From NCBI RefSeq assembly GCF_014836985.1, contig NZ_JACSPU010000001.1:369473-433472 (forward strand): a DNA stretch of 64,000 nucleotides, given 5' to 3'. This document shows positions 52,517-59,891 of this stretch, in pieces; positions within the stretch are counted from its first letter, which is position 1, and every line of letters starts with the position of its first letter. Both the position numbers and the translations under genes were made by a program. The stretch comes from Planococcus wigleyi (GTDB lineage Bacteria > Bacillota > Bacilli > Bacillales_A > Planococcaceae). Below the pieces are notes generated by a model, which had not been told where the DNA came from, searched no databases, and saw only the letters and a program-made list of their open reading frames with translations.

Positions 52517-53153
52517 TCCACAATCGATTACTGCTGAACAATACCGAACGATTCGGACCAATATCAATTTCTCGACACCTGGTTTGGATTCGAAAGTCAT
52601 CTTGTTCACGTCTGCTTCAAAAGAAGAAGGGAAATCGACGACAGCGGCAAATATGGCAATTGTATTTGCCGAAACCGGCAAAAGAGTTTTGTTGATCGAT
52701 GCCGATATGCGGCGGCCGACTTTGTACCGGACGTTCCAATTAGGGAACAACACCGGCCTGTCTAACCTCTTGCTGAGAAAAGGGCAGTTGAAACATTCGG
52801 TAAAAGCGAGTGGGGTTCCAAACTTGGATTTGCTGATGAGCGGACAAATACCCCCAAACCCGGCGGAATTGCTGGAGTCCGATGCTTTGGAGGAATTGCT
52901 GGAAGAAATGCGCGGTCAGTACGATTACATCCTTTTTGATTCACCGCCGATCCTATCAGTAACCGACTCCAAGATTTTAGCGAATAAATGCGATGGCACA
53001 GTTTTGGTAGTGAATACAGGGAAATCAGAGAAAGTCAGCGTTGAAAAAGCACGTGACTCTTTGGCTACAGCGAAAGCATTCATTCTCGGAGTTGTCCTGA
53101 ACAATTATCCGCTCAACAAGGAAAACTATTATTACCATAATTACAACGACTAA
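52458..53153 (+). CDS. Bacterial tyrosine kinase (CpsD/CapB/PtkA-like)
   Basis: A 231-residue BY-kinase. Walker A 'SKEEGKSTTAANMA', Walker A' 'VLLIDADMRRPTLY' and Walker B 'YILFDSPP' are intact, as is the C-terminal tyrosine cluster (YYYHNY) for autophosphorylation, so this enzyme should be active. ATG at 52458 follows GGAGAAGGA and lies inside the upstream reading frame, giving coupling. BY-kinases phosphorylate polymer-synthesis enzymes such as UDP-sugar dehydrogenases. Here the downstream homologues of those enzymes appear catalytically dead. Confidence 0.92.
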   Translation: MRAMNKTKRLMPRKLVARTNPQSITAEQYRTIRTNINFSTPGLDSKVILFTSASKEEGKSTTAANMAIVFAETGKRVLLIDADMRRPTLYRTFQLGNNTGLSNLLLRKGQLKHSVKASGVPNLDLLMSGQIPPNPAELLESDALEELLEEMRGQYDYILFDSPPILSVTDSKILANKCDGTVLVVNTGKSEKVSVEKARDSLATAKAFILGVVLNNYPLNKENYYYHNYND

Positions 53154-53185
53154 GCTGTTGATCCGAAAAGAAAGGGCGAGCGTAA

Positions 53186-54097
53186 ATGGAGATGTACAAA
53201 CACCGTGCACTTGAAATTCTTCATCGTTCACTGATCCCTTTCCTTGTTGTTTTTCGCCAATTTCGTATCTTTGTTTCGAATGGATTTGAAAGTATAGAAG
53301 AAAAGCTGGAACTGGTAGCTTTGCCGACAGCTCCACATCTGACTGGAAAAAACGTTTTGGTTACTGGAGCAGGGGGGTTTGTCGGTTCCCAAATTGCCCG
53401 TCAGCTGATTCAATATCAGCCTTCCTGCATTCTGCTGCTCGGACATGGACCGCAATCCATCTATTCAGTTGAATATGAGCTAAGAAAGCTGATGGTAGGG
53501 AATACTGAAATCATACCGATTGTTCTGGATGTTCAAGATAAAAAAAAGATCTATTCCATTATTGGGCGCTACAAGCCGGACATCATCTACCATACAGATG
53601 GGCACCGGCAACTAGATATAACAGAAGAAGATTCATCTATCACTCTACATGGGGCTGTCTTTGCTGCCAGTAACATTGCGGAAGCTGCCAACCGTTACCA
53701 AATTAAGCGTTTTGTATTGATTTCTACTGAGTTGGCTGAAAAGCCGCGAAATCTCATGGAAGCTGAAAAACGCTTGTCTGAAATGGTTGTTGAGAGTATT
53801 TCATTGACCAGTTTGACTCGGTACATCATTGTGCGTTTGCCGGAAGCTGGAATGTCTGCTAAGTCGAAGAAGCTTTATAGTCCGAGTGACACAAAAATAG
53901 CAGATGCTCAGCTGGTGCAGCGTATTCTGCAAACGGACAGCCAAGCGCCAGCATCTGATTTATACGGCTTGAAGAAGGCCGATTCAAGCCCATCTAGAGG
54001 GCTTAGCCAAATTGAAATGGCCAGACTCCTGAAACAGTTGAAAACAGCCACGGAGAATGAAGCGCGTCAGTTGGTCATATCTTTTCTGAAGCGTTAA
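53186..54097 (+). CDS. EpsC/CapD-like nucleotide-sugar dehydratase homologue, probably inactive
   Basis: A 303-residue protein. After about 50 amphipathic residues comes a Rossmann fold, 'NVLVTGAGGFVGSQIARQL', with the nucleotide loop kept, then 'IIPIVLDVQDKKKIYSIIGRYKPDIIYHT'. Where EpsC/FlaA1 enzymes have 'HAAAHKHVP', 'STDKAVNP' and 'VRFGNVLGS', this protein has HTDGHRQLD, STELAEKP and VRLPEAGMS: the catalytic Asp-Lys of the TDK motif is lost, although the Met-x3-Lys is kept. The C-terminal substrate region is shortened. The frame is intact, so a retained non-catalytic role (NAD binding, kinase substrate) is plausible. Confidence 0.8.
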   Translation: MEMYKHRALEILHRSLIPFLVVFRQFRIFVSNGFESIEEKLELVALPTAPHLTGKNVLVTGAGGFVGSQIARQLIQYQPSCILLLGHGPQSIYSVEYELRKLMVGNTEIIPIVLDVQDKKKIYSIIGRYKPDIIYHTDGHRQLDITEEDSSITLHGAVFAASNIAEAANRYQIKRFVLISTELAEKPRNLMEAEKRLSEMVVESISLTSLTRYIIVRLPEAGMSAKSKKLYSPSDTKIADAQLVQRILQTDSQAPASDLYGLKKADSSPSRGLSQIEMARLLKQLKTATENEARQLVISFLKR

Positions 54098-54116
54098 ACA
54101 CGAAAGGGTGGAATTA

Positions 54117-54629
54117 ATGGAGCCAGAAAAACATCACAATGAATTTCATTTTGAAGAAGAGTTGCGTGAATTAGGTAGGGATCTGACGTTTCAAAATGAC
54201 GATATGATCAAGCAGCATCCTTTTTTGAATAAGATTTATCCGTATGCACTGAATACCATCCACTTGGTCACGTATTGTGAAAACAATACAATTTCATTGT
54301 TGTCGGCCAGTCTGGAAATCGGCACGGTTGAAAGCGTCAGTGGATTTGCCGATGAAATTGGCGGCATTTCATGCGGAGTGGACCATCAGGGGAATTTAAA
54401 GCCATATGCTTATAATCTGAATACATTGGAGAAGATTTATAAGCATCCACAAACACGTTTTGTGTTTGCGGGCAGCCAAATCCCTCATTTTGACAGGCTA
54501 AAGTCTTTTGCCATCAATTTGCATATCGACAACAAAGCCGATGACGTAATTTCTTGGAAGCTGGCCTTAAATGCTAAAGGTCATCCAATTTTAATCACTT
54601 CTCTAAAAGAAAAAGAAAACTTGCTCTAA
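54117..54629 (+). CDS. Truncated sugar-transfer ATP-grasp homologue, probably inactive
   Basis: A 170-residue protein matching only the second half of the 'sugar-transfer associated ATP-grasp' domain: 'IKQHPFLNKIYPYALNTIHLVTY', 'GGISCGVDHQGNLKPYAYN' (in part), 'HPQTRFVFAGSQIPHFD' and 'VISWKLALNAKGHPILIT'. In active members the last block reads like 'I.WD.A....GPVLIE.N'; here the metal-ligand Asp is Lys and the Glu/Asn are Thr/Leu. The N-terminal ATP-binding half is absent. ATG at 54117 follows AAAGGGTGG. The intact start, stop and spacing within the operon argue against a simple decaying fragment. Confidence 0.72.
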   Translation: MEPEKHHNEFHFEEELRELGRDLTFQNDDMIKQHPFLNKIYPYALNTIHLVTYCENNTISLLSASLEIGTVESVSGFADEIGGISCGVDHQGNLKPYAYNLNTLEKIYKHPQTRFVFAGSQIPHFDRLKSFAINLHIDNKADDVISWKLALNAKGHPILITSLKEKENLL

Positions 54630-54695
54630 CTGCCTAATAAACAGAACTGATTTCAGTCAGGAATAAGAAGCGAGTGAAGGGGGATAGTCGTCAGC

Positions 54696-55982
54696 ATGTT
54701 ACATAATCTGAAAATAGCTGTAGTCGGATTGGGGTATGTCGGCTTGCCTGTAGCAGCCGCCTTTAACCGGAAATATCCTGTCACTGGTTATGACATCGAT
54801 GAAAAAAGAATTCAAGCACTGACCATCGGATTGGATAAAACGAATGAAATAAGCCGTGAGGAGTTTCTGGACTCCACTCTTGTTTTTACAGCCGATCCAG
54901 CGGATTTGAAAGATGCCGGGTTTATTATCATCGCTGTGCCCACTTCTTTCGACAGGCACAAGCTGCCCGATTTAACGGCTTTGCAGGAAGCCAGCAAATG
55001 TGTCGGGCAGCATATGAAAAAAGGAGCGGTTGTGGTTTATGAATCGACTGTGCCGCCGGGAGTGACAGAGGAAGTCTGCATTCCGATACTGGAGAAATAC
55101 TCGGGCTACGAAAGCGGTAAAGAATTTTTTGTCGGTTATTCTCCGGCACGGGTTCTGGCTGGGAATAAAAAGTATAGTTTTACAAAAATGAAAAAAGTAG
55201 TGGCGGGACAAAACGAGGAAGTAACGGAATTTTTGGCGCAAGTTTATGGCAGTGTGGTTACAGGCGGTATTTATCAGGCACCCTCAATCCGTGTGGCTGA
55301 AACTGCCAAGTTAATTGAAAATATCCAGCTTGATGTCAATGTGGCATTGATGAACGAACTTGCTTTGATTTGCGGTCGCTTAAATATTGATACGCAAGAA
55401 GTGCTTGAAACTGCGGGCAGCAGAATTGGTTTTGTGAAAGCTGCTCCGGATTTGGTCGGAGGACAGGGAATCGAGTTGGCTTCTTTATACTTGGCGAACA
55501 AAGCAGAATCTGTCGGCCACAGTTCCGAAGTCATTTTATCCGGCCGCAATATCAACGAAGGCATGGGGCGGTACATTGCCCAAACATTGATCAAAAAAAT
55601 GATTCAGGACAATATCAGCATAGCTGATGGCCGCGTGACAATACTGGGGCTTTCATCTAAAGAAGATGTGCCCGATCTCCGCAATTCCAAAGTTGCTGAT
55701 ATCGTAGAGGAACTCAGGGAATACGGCATTGAAATACAAGTGGCTGACCCCTACGCTTCCACTGAAGATACAGCAAGCCATTATCAACTGGAACTCCTCA
55801 CCCACCGGCAGTTGAAGCCCGCCCACGCAGTTATTTTGGCAGTTCCGCATAAACCCTATAAAGAAGCTGGTTGGAAACAGTTTGAAGGATTATTGATTGG
55901 TCAGCAAGGCATTGTCTTCGATGTCAAAAGTATACTTGATCCTAAAAGGAAACCGGAAAAAGTCCAGCTATGGCGTTTATGA
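54696..55982 (+). CDS. UDP-sugar dehydrogenase homologue lacking the catalytic cysteine
   Basis: A 428-residue, full-length member of the UDP-ManNAc/GalNAc dehydrogenase family (WbpA/TviB/CapL type): 'IAVVGLGYVGLPVAAAF', 'VYESTVPPGVTEE', 'KLIENIQLDVNVALMNELALI' and 'PDLRNSKVADIVEEL' are all recognisable. The active-site loop that normally reads GGHC-I-x-VDPYYL reads GGQGIELASLYL, so both the His and the nucleophilic Cys are gone; other blocks also differ (TKW to SRI, TFKEN to SSKED). NAD and sugar binding may persist but the two-step oxidation should not. Start ATG at 54696 is preceded by GGGGGA at a somewhat long distance. Confidence 0.88.
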   Translation: MLHNLKIAVVGLGYVGLPVAAAFNRKYPVTGYDIDEKRIQALTIGLDKTNEISREEFLDSTLVFTADPADLKDAGFIIIAVPTSFDRHKLPDLTALQEASKCVGQHMKKGAVVVYESTVPPGVTEEVCIPILEKYSGYESGKEFFVGYSPARVLAGNKKYSFTKMKKVVAGQNEEVTEFLAQVYGSVVTGGIYQAPSIRVAETAKLIENIQLDVNVALMNELALICGRLNIDTQEVLETAGSRIGFVKAAPDLVGGQGIELASLYLANKAESVGHSSEVILSGRNINEGMGRYIAQTLIKKMIQDNISIADGRVTILGLSSKEDVPDLRNSKVADIVEELREYGIEIQVADPYASTEDTASHYQLELLTHRQLKPAHAVILAVPHKPYKEAGWKQFEGLLIGQQGIVFDVKSILDPKRKPEKVQLWRL

Positions 55983-56022
55983 AGTTTTAAGAAAGAATTC
56001 TAGTTTGTCCGAATGGATATAG

Positions 56023-56052
56023 CAACCACCTGTAGCGTGCAGGTGGTTTTTT
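56023..56052 (+). terminator. Terminator of the tyrosine-kinase locus
   Basis: AACCACCTG and CAGGTGGTT arms around TAGCGTG, followed by TTTTT. Confidence 0.85.
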
Positions 56053-56248
56053 GCATGGAAATATACATGATGTCAATAATGCATTTTATGATTTGGGATT
56101 AGCTGAAACGGCGGGGATGAAAAGTAAAAAAATCCATTAAATACTCAGTAGATTTTAATAAACGTCTCATGATGTTCACAGAAACAAACCGTACACTTAG
56201 TTTGTGGAGTTATTATTAGAATATTAAGGAAAAAAGGAGGTGAAAGTT

Positions 56249-56992
56249 TTGGCTATCGAGATATTTTGCAGAAAAGAACAGAAATACCTCATCAGCAGGC
56301 TACAGTACAAGCGGCTAATTGAAGAATTGAGTGATTGCATGCGAAATGACAGAAATGGAGATGATGGAAAATACTCAGTCAACAGCCTGTACTTTGAGAA
56401 CAAGGAAAAACAGATTTACTTTGAAACGAAGAATAAATTACAGTATCGCCAAAAACTTCGTTTGCGTGTGTACGGAGAAACAGATTCTGCCGGAACAGCC
56501 TTTTTTGAAGTAAAACAAAAACATAAGAATGTTGTCAACAAACGCAGATTGACGTTGCCTCTTGCAGAAGCTTATCGTTATTTGGAAAAAAACGGCGAAC
56601 AAGAATTAGATCAATTCAACGTATCCAATCCACAGGTGCTGAAAGAAATCGACTACTTCCGGAAATATTATCAGTTGCAGCCAGAAATGATTGTCAGCTA
56701 CGATCGCCATGCCTTGCATGGAATTGATGATCCTGATTTGCGTCTCACCTTCGATTTTAATCTCAGATGCCGCAATGAGGATCTGCGGCTGGAGAATGGG
56801 GGATATGGGGATTATTTTATCGATCCGAACCTGGTGGTGCTTGAAGTAAAGGTGGACCACAGTGTGCCCTTATGGTTGGCTCGAATTCTGCAGCGGCTTG
56901 ATTGTGAGCAGCGCAGCGCTTCAAAGTTTTGCACAAGTACAGAATTGCTGGGGGATGAGAAATTTTCCTTGGAAACCGAATTCAAAATGTAA
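56249..56992 (+). CDS. VTC-domain protein (polyphosphate polymerase-like)
   Basis: A 247-residue tunnel-fold (CYTH/VTC) protein. The basic tunnel residues are in place: 'RKEQKYLIS' at the start, 'YRQKLRLRVYG', 'FFEVKQKHKNVVNKRR', 'IVSYDRHAL' and 'VVLEVKVDHSVPLWL'. VTC domains make polyphosphate from ATP in yeast and have bacterial relatives, often beside DUF4956, as here. A TTG at 56249 follows AAGGAGG by about eight bases; the GTG at 56240 overlaps that site. It begins a new transcript after a terminator. Confidence 0.87.
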   Translation: MAIEIFCRKEQKYLISRLQYKRLIEELSDCMRNDRNGDDGKYSVNSLYFENKEKQIYFETKNKLQYRQKLRLRVYGETDSAGTAFFEVKQKHKNVVNKRRLTLPLAEAYRYLEKNGEQELDQFNVSNPQVLKEIDYFRKYYQLQPEMIVSYDRHALHGIDDPDLRLTFDFNLRCRNEDLRLENGGYGDYFIDPNLVVLEVKVDHSVPLWLARILQRLDCEQRSASKFCTSTELLGDEKFSLETEFKM

Positions 56993-57008
56993 ATAGGAGG
57001 AGATCAAT

Positions 57009-57695
57009 ATGGCAACTATTACAGAACTTTTTCAATTCAACCCCGAAACCGGTGAGTCCACCATTTGGATGAGCTTTGCAGCAATGGCGATTGCATTGAT
57101 TCTGAGCTTGATCATCACGACAGTCTATCAGCACACGTTTAATGGAGAAAGTTATTCACAGGATTTTGTACACACAATTATTATGATGAGTGTGGTCGTT
57201 TCAGTAGTCATGAACGTAGTGAGCGGCAATGCAGGCGTTGCATTCGGATTATTTGCAGTCTTCTCCCTTATCCGTTTCCGCAGTGCTGTTACGAACGCCA
57301 AGGACATCGCATATATCTTCTTCGGCCTTTGTGTGGGAATGACATGCGGGCTGTTTCAATTCCAACTGGCTATTCTCTTGACGTTATTTGCTTCAGCGGT
57401 CTTTTATTTCCTATTTAAAACCAATTACGCAAAAGGGCGCGATACACAAATTTTGAAAGTTACAGTTCCTGAAAACTTGAATCATGAAAAGCTGCTCGAT
57501 GATATTCTGAAAGACAAGACGGTCGATCATCAATTGCGCCAGGTGGAAACAACCAACTTGGGCACAATGATTCTGTATACGTTTTCCATCCGCAGCAAGC
57601 CCGATACCAAAGACCATGAACTGCTCGATCTGATTCGGGAGCGCAATGCCAACTTGAAAGTTTCCTTGTCTTATCTGCAGCCGAAGGAAATGTAG
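57009..57695 (+). CDS. DUF4956 membrane protein
   Basis: A 228-residue protein with four helices in the first 135 residues ('VVSVVMNVVSGNAGVAFGLFAVFSLIRFRSAV' region is the conserved family core, with 'RFRSAV...KDIAYIFFGLCVGM') and a soluble C-terminal domain. It is a consistent partner of VTC-domain genes and might export, sense or anchor the polyphosphate machinery; the family has no proven role. ATG at 57009 follows AGGAGG, 16 bases after the VTC stop. Confidence 0.87.
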   Translation: MATITELFQFNPETGESTIWMSFAAMAIALILSLIITTVYQHTFNGESYSQDFVHTIIMMSVVVSVVMNVVSGNAGVAFGLFAVFSLIRFRSAVTNAKDIAYIFFGLCVGMTCGLFQFQLAILLTLFASAVFYFLFKTNYAKGRDTQILKVTVPENLNHEKLLDDILKDKTVDHQLRQVETTNLGTMILYTFSIRSKPDTKDHELLDLIRERNANLKVSLSYLQPKEM

Positions 57696-57782
57696 GGTCT
57701 ATTCCGGGGATACTTCTCCGGACTGTTTTTATGGAGCGGGGGAAGGGTATGGAACAGTATAGAACTGAAGGAGGGCGTAGCT

Positions 57783-58115
57783 ATGGAAATTGTGGCGAAA
57801 AGAGACTTGCTGAAGGACCGTTATGGGAATTATTATATGGTGTCTTATGCTTCCAAAAAGTCGTTGACAATTGTCAATGCCGCTATGTACCATGCGTTCA
57901 ATCAAATGCTGAACGAAGAACTGGTTGCCAAGGTGAAAGCGAAGTATCCGAATGATGTGGCTTGTGGGAAATATTTTGCCGACCTTGTCCATGAGCAAGT
58001 AGAAGAGATGAACCGTCCTGGGAACCCTGGAAACATTTACGACATTGAAGATGTAAAAAAAGAATATGATCTGCATATGAAACCGCTCTATGACGATTCA
58101 TTTCATTTATCGTAA
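57783..58115 (+). CDS. Small protein of unknown function, VTC/DUF4956 operon
   Basis: A 110-residue soluble protein not recognised. It opens with a short beta-type stretch ('RDLLKDRYGNYYMVSYASKKSLTIVNAAMY'), then charged helices ('YFADLVHEQVEEM'). ATG at 57783 has GGAGGG upstream at a normal distance. It lies 87 bases after DUF4956 on the same strand and before the shared terminator, so it is probably the third gene of that operon. Confidence 0.72.
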   Translation: MEIVAKRDLLKDRYGNYYMVSYASKKSLTIVNAAMYHAFNQMLNEELVAKVKAKYPNDVACGKYFADLVHEQVEEMNRPGNPGNIYDIEDVKKEYDLHMKPLYDDSFHLS

Positions 58116-58130
58116 AGCTTCATATTTTTG

Positions 58131-58163
58131 ACTGCCTGCCCTGAGAAAGGGCAGGCTTTTTTT
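58131..58163 (+). terminator. Terminator of the VTC operon
   Basis: GCCTGCCCT/AGGGCAGGC stem with a four-base loop followed by TTTTTTT. The 150 bases after it contain no gene before the cre-like site. Confidence 0.88.
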
Positions 58164-58319
58164 GCGCAAAAACGGGTAGGTTAAAGTTGAGGATTGAAAA
58201 GGCCCTGCAAATGATGTATTTGTCTCCTGATTGGGACAGGGTTGGAGAAAATCATCAAAAAGGCTAAGTACTTTTCTGCTATAGGGTATTGGAAATCCGA
58301 GCAGTTGCTGCTACTGGAG

Positions 58320-58333
58320 TGTTAGCGCTTACA
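58320..58333 (+). promoter_or_regulatory. cre-like (CcpA) site upstream of the malic enzyme gene
   Basis: TGTTAGCGCTTACA fits TGWAANCGNTNWCA with one mismatch. It is 150 bases before the start codon and about 110 bases upstream of a candidate promoter whose -10, TATAAT, is at 58446-58451 (its -35, CTTTCA, at 58423-58428 is weak). At that distance CcpA could activate or could repress by roadblock or looping. Confidence 0.5.
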
Positions 58334-58482
58334 GAGAGATAAGAATACTATTGAAAAAGGAAATAGGGCTTTATTGCTTTATCCGCCTAAAGTCTGAAAA
58401 ATATACGAATTGTCCGAAAACTCTTTCAATTATTCAAATACTCTTTATAATAAACAATTATGAACAAAGGGAGATGAGGCAT

Positions 58483-59718
58483 ATGTCTAAACTGAAAAAC
58501 GACTCGTTGCAATTGCATCGGACGCATCAAGGGAAATTGGAGATTCGGTCGAAAGTGGCAGTGGAAAACGAAAGGGACCTGAGCCTCGCTTATTCTCCAG
58601 GAGTTGCTGAACCTTGTCGGGAGATCGCGGCAGATCCAGCAAAAGTTCATGACTATACCATGAAAAGCAATATGGTCGCAGTGGTTACAGACGGCACAGC
58701 AGTTCTGGGACTTGGCAATATAGGGCCGCTTGCAGCATTGCCTGTCATGGAAGGGAAAGCTATATTGTTCAAAGAGTTTGCCGGTGTGGACGCATTTCCG
58801 ATCTGTCTGGATACAACAGATGCAGAAACCATCATCCAGACAGTGAAGTTGCTTGAACCAGGTTTCGGCGGCGTCAATCTTGAAGATATTTCAGCCCCTA
58901 CTTGTTTTGTAGTGGAAGAGCGCTTGAAAAAGGAAATGGGCATTCCTGTGTTTCATGATGATCAGCACGGTACCGCGATCGTCACCTTGGCTGGCTTGAT
59001 CAATGCATTGAAATTGGTCGGCAAAGACGTTCCGGAAACCCGAATTGTGGTGAACGGTGCAGGAGCGGCTGGAATTGCGATCGTGAAATTGCTGAGCAAA
59101 TTCGGTTTCGGGCATGTGATCATGTGCGACACAAAAGGTGCCATTTTTAAAGGGCGCAAAAACGGCATGAATCCATTTAAAGAAGAAGTGGCTGAAATGA
59201 GCAATTACGAGCGCAAAGAAGGCTTATTGGCAGATGTCATTCACGGAGCAGACGTCTTTATCGGCGTTTCAGCAGAAGGCGCATTGACTGAAGAGATGGT
59301 CAAAACCATGAACAGCGAGGCCATCATCTTTGCAATGGCCAATCCGAATCCTGAAATCCTTCCGCACTTAGCGAAGCAGGCGGGAGCGAGAGTTGTTGGA
59401 ACAGGGCGTTCCGACTTCCCGAACCAGGTCAATAACGTATTAGCCTTCCCAGGGCTCTTTAGAGGGGCGTTGGATGTTTTGGCTACGGATATCAACGATG
59501 CAATGAAAATCGCTGCTGTAGAAGCAATAGCCGGCTTGTTGGAGACGCACGAGCTGCATGAAGAGTATGTCATACCGAAACCATTTGATTTGCGTGTGGC
59601 TTCAGCGGTTGCAGCCGCGGTTGCTAAAGCGGCAATCGAAACAGGCGTTGCCCGGAAAACAATTGAAACGGATGATCTGCAGCAAAAGACAGCAAGCTTA
59701 TCGGCAGCCGGAGAATAA
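58483..59718 (+). CDS. NAD(P)-dependent malic enzyme, YtsJ-like
   Basis: A 411-residue oxidative decarboxylase converting malate to pyruvate. 'SLAYSPGVAEPCREI', 'VTDGTAVLGLGNIGP', 'FPICLDTTDAE', 'FHDDQHGTAIVTLAGL' and 'NGAGAAGIAIVKLL' (dinucleotide fold) are classic. Length matches Bacillus YtsJ (410), the main, NADP-preferring malic enzyme. The frame is open 44 codons upstream, but ATG at 58483 follows AAAGGGAGA and starts at the family N-terminus. Single gene with terminator. Confidence 0.93.
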   Translation: MSKLKNDSLQLHRTHQGKLEIRSKVAVENERDLSLAYSPGVAEPCREIAADPAKVHDYTMKSNMVAVVTDGTAVLGLGNIGPLAALPVMEGKAILFKEFAGVDAFPICLDTTDAETIIQTVKLLEPGFGGVNLEDISAPTCFVVEERLKKEMGIPVFHDDQHGTAIVTLAGLINALKLVGKDVPETRIVVNGAGAAGIAIVKLLSKFGFGHVIMCDTKGAIFKGRKNGMNPFKEEVAEMSNYERKEGLLADVIHGADVFIGVSAEGALTEEMVKTMNSEAIIFAMANPNPEILPHLAKQAGARVVGTGRSDFPNQVNNVLAFPGLFRGALDVLATDINDAMKIAAVEAIAGLLETHELHEEYVIPKPFDLRVASAVAAAVAKAAIETGVARKTIETDDLQQKTASLSAAGE

Positions 59719-59736
59719 TGCACTATATAATAGAAG

Positions 59737-59774
59737 AAACTCATTCGCTTTTATTCCAGCGAATGAGTTTTTTT
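59737..59774 (+). terminator. Terminator of the malic enzyme gene
   Basis: AAACTCATTCGCT/AGCGAATGAGTTT arms followed by TTTT. Confidence 0.88.
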
Positions 59775-59846
59775 GTGCAGAATTTGGATGAACGACTACA
59801 AATTCATTTGAACGTTCACAACCCGTAACGCGTTTATTAGAAGACA

Positions 59847-59880
59847 GAAAAAAGCCCTTTGCAGCGCGGCAAAGGGCTGC
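59847..59880 (-). terminator. Terminator of the met operon
   Basis: On the minus strand, GCAGCCCTTTGC and GCAAAGGGCT pair around CGCGCT and are followed by TTTTTT, just after the last met gene. Confidence 0.87.
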
Positions 59881-59891
59881 TTCATAAGATC

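Noticed and set aside
53186-54097. EpsC-like gene considered as a plain pseudogene
   Set aside because: No frameshift or internal stop, a normal ribosome site and close operon spacing; recorded instead as a probable non-catalytic protein.
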